Origin: Lateolabrax maculatus
Taxonomy: Eukaryota > Chordata > Actinopteri > Acropomatiformes > Lateolabracidae
Direction of reading: 5' to 3'
Length of the DNA stretch: 64,000 nt
NCBI GenBank assembly: GCA_031216445.1
Contig: CM062201.1
Coordinates: 4,395,501-4,459,500 of the forward strand
The position numbers were made by a program, and so were the translations under genes. A model generated the notes under the pieces. That model saw nothing but the letters and a program-made list of their open reading frames with translations, did no database searches and was not told the DNA's origin. Positions 37,140 to 48,839 of the stretch are shown in pieces. Numbering within the stretch: position 1 is the stretch's first letter; the number at the start of each line of letters is the position of its first letter.

Positions 37140-37330
37140 GATGTATAGGTGCTGGTTTTGTTACCTTTGGACAGATGAGCGAGGTTAGCTGTTTCTCACT
37201 GTTTCAAGTCTTTGTGCTAAGCTCAACCATCTCCTGGCTGTATATCTAACAAACAGATATGAGACTGATCTCAGTCGTCTAAATCAGTGAATGAGGGTAT
37301 TTCCCCCAAAATGTAAAACTGTTCCTTTAA
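37140..37330 (+). repeat. Dispersed repeat family B, diverged copy
   Basis: It shares gttagctgtttc, then caagtctttgtgctaagct, ctggctgtatatctaac and the tatttcccccaaaatgtaaaactgttcctttaa end with the 34905-35240 copy. Confidence 0.5.
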
Positions 37331-37434
37331 TCTTGTTTTTCAGCCTCTTTTCCACCAGTATCTGCCTCCTCCAGGATGTCCTGTCTCTTCATGTATCCCA
37401 CAGCTCTGCAAAATCAGCCACCTCCCACCACTAA

Positions 37435-37644
37435 ATCAGCACACTCATCGCCCACTCCTCTCCCCCATCCTTCTCCTGTTTCCTCCATGTTACCTCCCCG
37501 TCGCTCCTCATCCCTGATAATCTGGGACAGATGATGCAGAGTGTGCGGCACGAGGTGGTCTGCAGCAGCATGGAACCCCCCACGGACTCTCAGCTGTACG
37601 CATATAGAGGCACTTCACCAAAACATGAATTATGGATTGTATGA
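37435..37644 (+). other. Exon-like open frame with coding-type third-position bias; product unknown
   Basis: The plus-strand frame is open from 37435 to a TGA at 37642-37644. Between about 37516 and 37596 most codons end in G or C (roughly 22 of 26), unlike the AT-rich surroundings, giving residues such as LGQMMQSVRHEVVCSSMEPP. A pyrimidine-rich run precedes gggacag at 37524-37530, which could serve as an acceptor. No good donor follows. The opposite strand is also open, with an acceptor and a GAG|GTAACA donor, so the strand is uncertain. I do not recognise the protein. Confidence 0.25.
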
Positions 37645-40600
37645 AAATGAATAATGAAAGGAAGATAATACATACATAGCTGGTGCTGGAAGTCGTGCAA
37701 CTAGGAATAAGCAGCAAGAGATGAATCATTCCAGAGAGCTAATGATTGGATTCGACACAATGTTCATGATGTCCAAGTGTTTCCCAACAAACGCACTTAC
37801 CAAGTTCAGTAAAGAAATTATAAAAATTTGAATCTCTGTGGTTTGATAATCTTTATTATTTCTCACTTGATTGAGACTCTGTCTACTGAGCCCACCATTG
37901 CAGCATCAATCAGATGCTGTAATGGTGATTATTCCATCATTCTCTAGTCAAAATTATCTCCTAAATCCTCCAAAAACTGAAAGAGATGCGGACAGAACTG
38001 CCCCAATTTTCTATATTCTGATTCTGATCAACCCTTCTTGCCTCGCCATTGTAATTACACCATCAGAAGAAATCCATCCACCCATCCATGGTTTCCACCG
38101 TTATGTCAGATAAAAGGAAGTGGGAAACAGGAGAAAGTTCGTGTCACATTTCTTTTAATTTCACTTTTCATAATGTCACTTTGATGACAGCTCCAGCCTC
38201 TTTTAAAGGAGTCCTGTACAGGTTTCTGTTTACATTCAGTGTTTCTCACCAAAATGCAAATCACGCTGAATGAATTTTCTTCTTCATGTAAAGTTTTTTT
38301 ATTTCAGTTTAATATTTTTTGTTTGTTCAATGTTCCCATCCATGTTTGCTAGCTTGCGGTGTTCAGTGCCTTTGCAGTGCAGCACATTGCTACTTTTTGT
38401 GGTGCTACGTTACTGCAAACAGTTGTTGATTAGTGGAATAGTGAAAAACCAGCTGCAGGAATGTGTATCATGTCCCCTGCATGATAGTGCATGTGCATGC
38501 GCGTCCTCGTACACAATACAACCAGGAGCCACTCCTAAAAACAATGCTCCATAGCGCCACCACAGGGTACCTTTAAGAAAACAAGCTCAATATCTTTCCC
38601 CAGTTAGCACCTAGGTAGAGTAAACACAATGCCAAAGTAATTCTTAATCAACTAATGAGAGGTATTATTTATTTAATATTGAACACTTTGGGGCACTGTA
38701 CTCCCAACCACCAAAATCACCCGCACAATCAATGCATGGGCTATTCAAGTGGAATAATGTAACATTTTAATATTTCTGTCCAACTATTTGATATTATTAA
38801 AATGTTCTGGTCAAGCTGTAAAATGGTAATGAAGAATTAAAACAGCGACACACAGATCTGTGTGGGTTTATATGAAGTAAGAACACTGCAACATGTAGGA
38901 GGAGGTGAACTCTAACTGCTCAAACAACCGCAGCCAGCTGCATCCTTCACTTTTCGGTCACCTGATTGGAGACCAGGATATGAAGGCATTCCTTTAGAGA
39001 ATTCCTGGTTCTCTTCCCAGGGTGGGTTTTCAGAGAGTCTGGGTGTATGTGTATGTGTGTATGCTGAGTGCCATCACATGTCTGGCTGTGGATTAGGAGC
39101 TCTTTCTGTGTGTCACTGCCGTCTTAACATGACGTGACAGCGCAGTGTAAACATGTAAAACATCAAATGTCAGGCTTTGCATGCAGATTTGTTGCAATGT
39201 GTGCTGGTCGATTGAACATGTATTTATGGAATACATTAAATTAGTCAACATAAACCCGGTTTAGTGGGATTTAATCTGGAAACACACACTGACAGATCCT
39301 GCAGCAAGGTTTACTTCCAACTGAGAAAACTGCACAGCAGCTGTACATGGCCCCTCTGTCAACCATATTGTTCCAGCTGTGACCTGTTGCTTGATACTGA
39401 TCAGTGAGTACCTGGGTTTTCCCTTAAATTCCACTTGAAGTACATTTCATCTGAGGTAAACATGTTTCCACACCTGGTTTTCTTGTTACACCTCATCACT
39501 ACTGATTAGGGCTCATTGTTTAGGGTTAAAACATTTTTTTCAATAGAAGCACATTAGTTTTAACTGATTCAACTGTCCCAAAGCACCCAAAAGTGTGAGT
39601 GTTCACAGCAGTGACATGTTGTATTTCAGTTCACTTTGAGGATCACAGCATAGAATGTGTTTCTGGTAATATAAAGTAATGACAAAAATGGGGAGAATAC
39701 ACAAAGGAGCTTCTCAGACTAAATATGTATTGACCCTTTTTTAAAATGTTCAGTTGGTTTGTATTATTGAAAATCTGAATGAAACTAATTTTCAAAATAA
39801 ACATTTAAACAAATAAACAGACAAATTCAGACAAAATAATGTGTCATATATTTTTATATGATGCTTATGAGAGAAATATTCAAACCCAAGATGTGCTTTT
39901 ATTTTATGGCTCACCTTTAAATCAAATGTAAGTATTTAAGATGTGTTCAACACTACTAACCACTGGATTTGTGTCACTGGTGAATTATCTGACTTGATAT
40001 CTGAGTTTGACAAGAACTGGAGCCTGTATCTTGAAGCAAGTTCAACTTAGTCTGCCGCTTTCTGGGTTACTTGGCTTCACTGAGCCAAACATTTGTTACC
40101 CTAGATGAAGCTGGTTATTAAGTGGGCGCCTCTGCCATATAACCTCAATGTTGCCATGACTCATCTACCTTTACAACTCAAACAGCTACATTTGTAGCCT
40201 GGGTCCAGTCATGAGCACGTCTGAAATAGCTAATGACTAACCAACATTCCCCTGTTTGTCTCATCTATAGAAGAAAAATCATTAGCACAAATTACGCAGA
40301 TTAGGATCTGAGTCATTCCTGTCACGTTTGCCCAAGGCCCCGGGCGATTTTGGCTCCTTAACAAAATAGACAGAGGTGACAGAGGAGAGCACAGTCTTGT
40401 AGATTAATTGGTATTAAGTTAATTAGGGTGTAGCTGGCAACCCCATTGGGTCGGGACCCTGGTATTGTGTCCACAGGTGATCCATCATGGGAACTGAACC
40501 CTTGCTGACACACAGAGGAAGGCTCACAGCTTTCAGGGCATAGACAAAACCGATCCTTCCCTGCCATGGTAACCAGCCAACAGAGCTAAAAACCACCCCA

Positions 40601-42040
40601 CAAGAATACTAACAGAGCAAAGGGAAACAGTGAGAACCAACTGGTTTGGAATCTAATTAAATCCAAGTTTGCAAAGTGTTTGTTATTTTATTTTATCATG
40701 TTACATGATGTCTGAGTACTGAAGTACAATGAGAATGTTTTATATCCTTTACTTTTCATAAATGTTCTTTAGTGTGTCTGACGTTTTTGAGAGAGTAAGG
40801 GCATGACAGAAAAGAGTTATCCTCATTACTTTCATTCCATTAAGCTTGTTGCAGTGGGTGTGGTTAGACTGACAGTATCACAATCAATGCACCTAATTGA
40901 ATTAATGATTGCCTGGTAGTAACAAGATTTACCTGATTTTCCTGATCATTGAAATTAGAAACCTGGTTTCCTTGATGGGGATAATGGTTAAAGAGAGCTA
41001 CATTTTCTGCAAAACAAAAATACAGACAAGAGACAAATTGAAAGAAAAACATGAATAAATGAGTGGAGAAACTAATGAATACAGATGCTTCCGTACATGA
41101 CATGACGGGTTAACTTAATGGTTTTACGCATTTGAAAATGATCTCCACCACCATCATTAAAACACCAAATGACGGAATATCTTTAAGGAGATTGGAGTTA
41201 ATCCCTTCAATCATGTTCTACAGAGTTGTAGAATCAATACAGAGGAGCATTAAAGCTGTTTTGTAGGCTCATGTGTCCCAACAGCCTACTAAGGCACCTT
41301 ATATATTGAGTTTCACAGTTTCATTGACTAAATAATCTCACTTCAAAGTCCATTTAGTAGCTGTTCTGCAGCTTTAAATCAGCAGCATATATGATCTAAA
41401 ACTCCAGAACAGATGGGGGAAAAAATGAAGTAGCCTGGTTCCAGACCTTGGAATCGCAACCCAAATCTCCAATTTGTTCAACGATTTAAATATGTCTGGT
41501 GTTGTGTTCACTGACGGTTTGAGAAGCAGTGGAACTATCCTAGTTTTGTAGTCGGTGATAGAAAAATACACACAAAAATACAAACAGGCGTGGATGAGAC
41601 TGATGCAGCTGTGCAAAACTCTTTCTTTGATCGTCGTGAACAACACTGCAACTAATAAACGCGACCACTGCTTCTGTGTTGGCTAAAAATTACATAAAAC
41701 AAGATAGATACTTCACTTGATGCTGAGGACAAACATGAAATCGATGTGAGATTGAATCAGTATAGGGTCATAGCTGTGTGAATGTGGTCATTCCTCCCAA
41801 TAAATGTATTTTCTTGTGCACAGTGATTGAAGAAGAGTGTTGCTCTTCTTCTTCATCCAGAGGATGCAAACAATTTGCAACAACCCTGCATTTCAGGAAG
41901 AGGCGAAATCCTAATACTGCAAACTAAGGAGGGCGAGACACCATGCCCACTGGAAACATGACAGTGCCAAGCTTATAAAAACAATGTTATCACGCCTCCC
42001 CAGACCTCTACTTTAGAAACTTACTATCAGAGGAGGAACT

Positions 42041-42087
42041 GAGAGGGGGAGTGAGAGAGAGAGCGAGAGAGAGAGCGAGAGAGAGAA
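42041..42087. repeat. (GA)-rich low-complexity tract
   Basis: Repeated gagagagagagc units lie about 200 bases before the LINE fragment. Confidence 0.9.
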
Positions 42088-42259
42088 AACAAAGAGGAAA
42101 ACTCTCAGTGCTGATTAGGCACTTTATCCAGGTCAGCATCAGAAAAACAAACAGTGGAAGTCTTTCATCGGGTGAATGGACATATGGAAGATGACTTGAT
42201 AATTATAATGTGTGCCAGAATGATACTGAACAACCTACTGAAGAACATGATCTCTAATC

Positions 42260-42830
42260 TGCACAGTATCCTGGTCGTGGAACAGTGGACCAGCTCTTTA
42301 CCCTTGCAAGGATACTGGAGGGGTCATGGGAGTTTGCAAATCTAGTCTATATGTGTTTTATATACTTGGAGAAGGTTTATGACCGTGTCCCCTGTGGTGT
42401 GGAGAGTGTCCAGTATGGTGGACTCAGGATTGCATCTCTGCATTTTGCGGATGGTTCGGCTGGCTTCATCAAACCGTGACTTCCAGTGCGCACTGGAGAG
42501 CTTTGCAGCTGATTGTGCAGGGGTGAGGGTCAGCACCTCCAACGGGTTGGGAGTGAGTCACTGCCCTAAGTTAAGAAGTTCAAGTACCTTTGGGTCTTGT
42601 TCACGAGTAAGAGTAAAATGGATCATGAGAGTGCCAGCAGTAATGTGGACGCTGTGTCCGACTGTCACAGTGAACGGGGAGATGAGCCTGAAGGCGACAC
42701 TTTTGACTTACTGGTTCGATGTATAGTCTAGTCCTCATCTATGGTCAAGACTTTTGGGTGATGACCAAAAGAATAATCATGCATACAAGCAGCCAACATG
42801 AGATTCCCTCGCAGGGGAGCTGTGGTCACC
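42260..42830 (+). mobile_element. Decayed LINE (non-LTR retrotransposon) reverse-transcriptase fragment
   Basis: Several frames together recover a LINE reverse transcriptase. The first piece reads DQLFTLARILEGSWEF, then VYMCFIYLEKVYDRVPCGV (the usual motif is CFxDLEKAYDRVPR). Next come SLHFADGSAG where an active enzyme has FADD, LASSNRDFQCALESFAADC, and RVSTSN. A later piece corresponds to the region following the palm (kKLRSSSTFG-type text, then VMWTLCPTVTVNGEMSLKATLLTYW). The element is interrupted by frameshifts, has lost the sequence between the DRVP motif and the FADD-like motif, and has no 5' portion. It is inactive. The clade cannot be named with confidence from this fragment. Confidence 0.8.
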
Positions 42831-44039
42831 TTTACTGTGTTTTCAGGCAGACTGGGTTTTAGTGATAAGAGGCGCAATTGCTAACGTCAATGGACGCGAT
42901 TTGACACAAATTTGGTCAAATCCGACACATTTGCGTGATTTGAAAATGTCTTAATTTGAGCGAAAAATTTGCACACGTCGGAGCGATACTGAGGGTAAGC
43001 AACACAAAGAGCTGCAGATCCTGCTGAGGTCAATCGGAGGCTGAGCAGAACAGAAACACTCACTGAAGAGCTGAAAGATGTGGCAAGTGAGAAGGACGTG
43101 CTACTTTGCTTAGCCTGCTGCACCCGCAAACCCAAAGCCAAGTAAACAATGGAAAATGGATGGACGATATATGTAGAATTACGCACGCTGAAATGATGAG
43201 CATTCCGCATGCACTGCAGTAAGTAATCAAATAATGGTAGGTAGGCTGTTGGTTTGGCTGCTATTATGGATTATACACGCAGAGCGAGCACTCAAACACG
43301 GCCACTTCCCAATCCCTTTCATCCTTAGTCATGCATCGGTGTTCTCTTTGAGGGGATGCCAATAAGGGGGCGAGGGCAGAGGGCCCACCAAAATAACACA
43401 AAGCAGCAGAGCAGAATATGGCAGGAGCGATTGGGAAGAGGAATGGCGAGGAAGAGAGAAGAGGAGGAGGAGCAACATCGTTAGCACGGGAGTGATGGGA
43501 GTATGACCCAGTTACGCACAATGCCTCAAGGGTGGAAGCAGAGGGGACAGACAATCGTGCAAACTCACATGCCGACACACACACAGTCATATTCCGCCAA
43601 GGTCCAGGCAAGTTCTACAGTAAAGTGGAAGGCCAAATCCAACAAGCCTGGACATGCTGAAGTTAGGCAGTGACAGATAGAGCCAGGCACAAGTCTGAGG
43701 CTTTCACAGACACAGAGCACGAGGCCAAGCGGTGACAGAAAGATCTGAGGCCACACACCATCAGTCTGGGTTTCTGCCTTCCGTGACCTACATTCACCAT
43801 GTTAGAGGAATTAAGGGTTTGTTGCAGACGCATTCTCGCAACTGACAAGCTGACACTCAGTCCTGTCTCCTTCTGTTTCTCTGCCCTGCGGTTTCCCCTC
43901 AGCTGAGTAAGCTGCTGCAGCACTGTTACGTATGCTTTATATGAAGAGATGAAAGAGAAACTTGCGAGGCAAAACTCGCAAAGCACAGTGGAATCACAAG
44001 AAGCAAGTCACCCTCAGAATCACTTCCCCTGCAGGGTAA

Positions 44040-44900
44040 ACTGAATTGAATTCATTAGGACGATGTGACGAAGCGCTCATCTCGACAAATGGAGATGATG
44101 AGGATGACAAAGCACTCTCCCCGACACTTGTCTCTCGGCTGCCATCAATACCGAGAGGCATCAGTGTCACTGTCAGCCAACGGTGGGCTGAATCTGCCTT
44201 TTGTCAGGATGTCAGATGCGAAACACATTTGAGGTCTGCCGTTAAGGCTGTTATAAGGAGGCGTATCGCTGTGTGTATGCGTGTCGTTTGGTTAATGTGC
44301 CAGATTGACTCCAAGCTGACACTCGGAGGGCCGACTCTGTCCCTTCAATCCTCATTTATGCTGCTTTATTGTTATAGAAAGGGACAATGGGTGAGCGCTG
44401 AACAAAGGGGAGAGGAGAGATGACGAATGGCAAATGTTTCCTCAAGAGAGATGGAGAAACATCTCCAATTCTAATGGGACAGGAGAGGGTGGTTGGGGGT
44501 CAGAGTGGGGTGAAACCCTGCAGGGGATAAAGGACAAAGTGTGTGTGGAGGAGGAGGGGAGAAGGGGGTAGATTTGGGGTTATTTGCACCGTCACGGTCC
44601 TCACCTAATTTCCATAAATGAATCAGGGACGCGTGCCCTACTGTGTTTGTGTTGCACTAGCAGCTGCTGTCTTGCTTCATGTCAGCGAGGGAGCACATCT
44701 ATTTCTGTCTGGAGACAAATAAGTGCATTTTATTTAGCTTGACTTTCAATCATTTAATCATCTATGAGGGTTGCCTTGGATGCATCTCTGGAAAATCTGC
44801 CGCGCACCAATTGTGTTTGTGTTTCTTTGCTTCAGATGCTCTTCCAAAAATGAAAACTGAAACCCAACTAGTCGGGCAGAATGTGGCTCGTTAATGATGC
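44040..44900. other. Candidate conserved non-coding island
   Basis: The segment is free of microsatellites and has balanced base composition with scattered CpG. It contains homeodomain-like and POU-like words in AT patches (catttaatcatc, tttccataaatgaatc), and is unlike both the repeats and the AT-rich spacer around it. One 125-codon open frame crosses it but has no domain-like pattern. The call rests on appearance only. Confidence 0.25.
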
Positions 44901-45889
44901 TGACAGACAACGGCTCTCACAAGAAGTTGGAGCGCTCACTGACGCGTCTGTATTAACCATTAAATCAGGGTAGAAAAACAGGACAGGCAATGAGCTTCAA
45001 GGAAATTTTTCAGTATTTTTTAGAGTATCATTAGTTCATGGTTGATCAGACAATAACATCTGAGGTCTCAACCATCAAATAAAAAGTTATTTACTTTGAT
45101 AGATGATTACATATATTTCCTCTCTGAATCATTCTGCAGATGGTTATACTATCAATCCCAGATACACTAGGACGAAAAGACCCAGATTATGTTTGAGTTA
45201 ACAATTAATATCCAAAAATAAGTAATTTGCCCTTTTTTGTAATAATAATAATAAAAACAATAATTCATATTAGATTTCCATCTGCAGTCCCTGGGCAGGT
45301 ACAGTTCTCCAGTAGTTGAACAGTGTTAAACACACAGCACATATGGCCTGAACCAGTACAAATAAGATAAATGCTTGGCTTTGTTTCAATTTCAACTGAC
45401 AAACATACTGTTTTTGTAAGGCTTTCATTTTCAAACATGTTGCATCCAAAGAGATTTTCTGTCTGTAACTGTCTCAGATGTTTGTGTGGTGCTGCCATCT
45501 AGTGGACATATATGGTCTTTTAAAAAAAAAAGCAACATACCCCTCAGACAACAGAAGAGAGGTGAACGGAATTTATTTTGTGGCATTGAAACAACATATT
45601 TAAAAAAAACGAACAAACATAGTGTACCTGTCACTCACAGAACAAAATATCAGTATTATAAGTCAAAATATATAAATATATTGATATATATAGATATATT
45701 GATAAGGTGATAATACCACATTGTAAAAATACTCCATTACAAGAAATCTCCTGCATTCAAATATTTACTTAAGTGGTTCAAATGACGTTTAATGTGAAAG
45801 CGGTCGCTTGTGGTGAAGAATCCACAGAGAATCATCACCCGAATCTATGGTCCTGCTCAGATCTACAGAGCTCATAGTTTTAGTTTTGT

Positions 45890-46230
45890 GGCTCGCAACT
45901 CCCCGCTCTCATTATCATTGTTTCCAGACACAGCAGGCAGCTGTTTTGAGTGAATAAGTTCAGATAAATTCACTGTACACTACCTGTTCAGCACAAAACA
46001 GCAGACAGACACAGTGAGCAACTAGCTGGTGAACTTAGTAGAGCCAGATATTTCCTTCAGGAGCAGGTGGAGACTAAAACAGAACTAAATAAATATGAAT
46101 ATTGGACTTACATTTGTCAGGTGACCAGAAACATGACTCCAAATAAATTGTAACATTACTCTGTGTCTGCTAGGTGTGTAAATAGGCAACTGTTTGGGCA
46201 TATCAACTTTCATATATAACATGTCCTGAA
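45890..46230 (+). repeat. Dispersed repeat family C
   Basis: Landmarks include cagacagacacagtgagcaactagctggtgaac, agccagatatttccttcaggag and aatattggacttacattt, ending in gtgtctgctaggtgtgtaaataggcaactg. An inverted partial copy is at 31000-31115. It is a non-coding interspersed repeat of a type I recognise as frequent in teleosts. Confidence 0.5.
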
Positions 46231-48233
46231 TGAGAGCTCAGTCCCACCCACTTAAACTGGCTGGACATTGGAGATCCTCGAGATGTCGTGTGTCAAAGTT
46301 AAATAAGATCAAAGGCTGGAGGGAAGCAAAGGAGGCAGGTCAGTGAACGAGTGGAAGCGAATGTGTCTCAAACAGTTCTACATAGAAATCAATGGAAAGC
46401 AAATTTTGGTCCAACTCCAAACTCCAAAATGTGCCTCTATGGAAAGGGCAAAAATAGAATAAAACTTTAAGAAAAATATTTTACGAACATATTACAACTA
46501 ACACATGTCAAAGACTCAGTAAAATGTACTTGAATCTCATAAATCCTCCAAAAAGGAAACAATGAGCATATTGCATAAAAAAACAAACATAATACATAGA
46601 AAAAATAAGCAAGTAGAAAATCTAAATAAATAATAATATATTACCCGGCCAAAAGGGTTTAAATGACAAAAGCAAGTACAAACAAGCAATGGACAAAAAA
46701 TATTTGTCATTTTGGGTGTGCACACTCTGCACTCCCAGTGAGAATAGACCTCTCTGAAACTGTTGCAACAGGAAGTAAACTTTATAACCTTCATGAAGGA
46801 TTAAATGCAGTGCTGTTAGACCACATTAGTTTTACCTAGGTGTATCAAATAAACTGGCAACTGGGTGTATGTTTTTTATGTAAAATCTTACTCGGCAGAG
46901 TACCTTATAACTAGTTTTCAGAGAAAAATTCTATTTGTAGCACAGTTTAGTAAATGTACTCAGTTACTTCCCACCACTGCAGTTTAAGAAACACTGCAGC
47001 ACAACTGTAATATGAGCAGTATCCGCTTACATAAAGCATAAAGAACTATAAACTGGATAATAATTCATAAGCACTTGCCCATTCCTGCCAAATGACATTG
47101 TCCCTCTCAATGTACTTTGGCCTGGGTTGGTGGAGGGAGAACAGGTGAATATGCAGACTGCAAACCCAGGCAGTGTTGGTGAACTATGGCGCATACTCTT
47201 AGCGTTATATAACACAACTTTAGTGTTGAATAATGACACAAAGGAGCCTGCCCGACCATTATACCACACCAGAGCTGTGGTCTGCCACATCCCTCTCTAC
47301 TTACTGGGAGCACATCTTAAGTGGAAAATCAGATCCCGCATCTGTTAACTGTTAACTGCCTTTATTTTATGGCAGCGGAAAGTTCTATTAGTATCAATTA
47401 AACTCATAAAAAGTCAAAGAGCATTTGTTTGAATTTCTGAAGTTGCGTTGCTGGATTCAATTTAAGCACATCAGAGATTTAGAACTATAAAAACAACTAT
47501 TAATAAATGTTTTTTTCTATATATAATACATTTAAGAGTTATGTAGATTTTTATACTACCATAACAGCGTTTTGGGAAGCTCACACAGCTGAGCAGTGTG
47601 AGGTTACTATGAACAAGCCTGTCCTTATCCGACCCCTGGGACTCTCCTCCCCTTCTCCTCCTCTCTGCTGTGCTGCTGGTGACCGTTGGCTGCCTTGTGC
47701 ACCACATCCCACCCACAGGCAGTCAGCCCCTGGGCTCACCGCCAAACAACTATAGGATAAAAGATCATAAATACACATGCACACACTCTCGACCCTGCCG
47801 TCTCCGCTCTCTATCTGCATGAGAGTGAAGACAGCATGGAGGAGAGTGGTGAAACAGAGGGAAAGTATCTTTGCGCCGTGTTTGTGGTGACTCTGCCAGT
47901 CCTGTCACATGCTTTCCTAGATTGTTTACTTGGACTGATTTGGTCTGTATCCCTTCTGAGCACCCTCCCTCTCCCTCTCTCTCTTCCTCCCACACAGCCT
48001 TTTTCACCCGCCCACTAGTTGGTTCCTGCTTAGTGTTAGGTGGCGATAAGAGCAGAGAAGAATCAGAAAAGAAGACTAAAACAGCCCACTTTCTCTCAAG
48101 ATTTGGTCCTTTGCTGTTGCATCTTCTAACCCTGCACTTTCACTCTCTTACGACTACCGTGAGTATCTGATTTTGTCAAATAAAATAATGCTGTTTGCAT
48201 TGAGCGTGAGGAGATGACGGAGGAACAGGCTAA

Positions 48234-48258
48234 CCCCCCCCCCCCCCCCCCCCCCCCC
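48234..48258 (+). repeat. C25 homopolymer
   Basis: Twenty-five consecutive C. The minus strand could form a G-quadruplex. The length should be treated as approximate in any assembly. Confidence 0.95.
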
Positions 48259-48786
48259 ATCTCTCACAGCTAGAGAGAGTGGCGGACGTGCAGAAGAGAT
48301 ATTAAACAATGACACAGATCGAACTGAGATAGAAGTGCATAAATGTGGAGTATCAGTGATAGTACAGGAAGTTAAAATTGCTCTAGAGACAGACTGCTGT
48401 ATATCAAACCTGGAGGTGCTATACTTATACCAGAACAAAAGCATGATCTAGTTGCTTAAAAAGATTGCTCTTACAATTCCATGTCATTTCGGATCCTGCA
48501 GGGCTAAAACACTTTTAACACTTTTTGTTTCTTCACAATGTTTAAACAAGTATGCAACATTAATGCTGAATGATAGCCCTTACTGAAAAAAACTGATCCC
48601 ACGTTTGCTTCTTTTCTCTTGCAATAAAAAAAAACAAAGGCTTCAAAGCAAGGACTGACTCACTCATTTGTCTTTAAATATGTGTTAGAGAAAAGGTGAA
48701 ATGTTTGAGTTACTTCTGTCCCTCTCAGAAGGTCAGCTCGGACTCTTAAATTGACTAACTGCCAATTTTCCGCCATTTTCATTTGC

Positions 48787-48799
48787 TGTGTGTGTGTCT

Positions 48800-48838
<39 letters not shown>
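48787..48838. repeat. (TG)n microsatellite
   Basis: A dinucleotide run interrupted once near its start (ctgag). Confidence 0.96.

Positions 48839-48839
<1 letters not shown>

Larger units (their letters stand above)
26820..42250. other. Gene-poor stretch with repeats and a few unassigned exon-like islands
   Basis: Most of this stretch is AT-rich and without recognisable genes (27000-28150 is especially AT-rich). The entries within it are exon-like islands at 28.2, 28.4 and 37.5 kb, a TATA-containing patch at 32.4 kb, dispersed repeats at 31.0, 32.76, 34.96 and 37.14 kb, a G23 run at 30666, and CA/GT tracts at 30340-30367, 34286-34312 and 36014-36088. Nothing in it could be assigned to a named protein. 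Confidence 0.45.

Noticed and set aside
44046..44423. 125-codon plus-strand open frame as a gene
   Set aside because: No domain-like pattern and no start or splice context. The island is more likely non-coding regulatory DNA.
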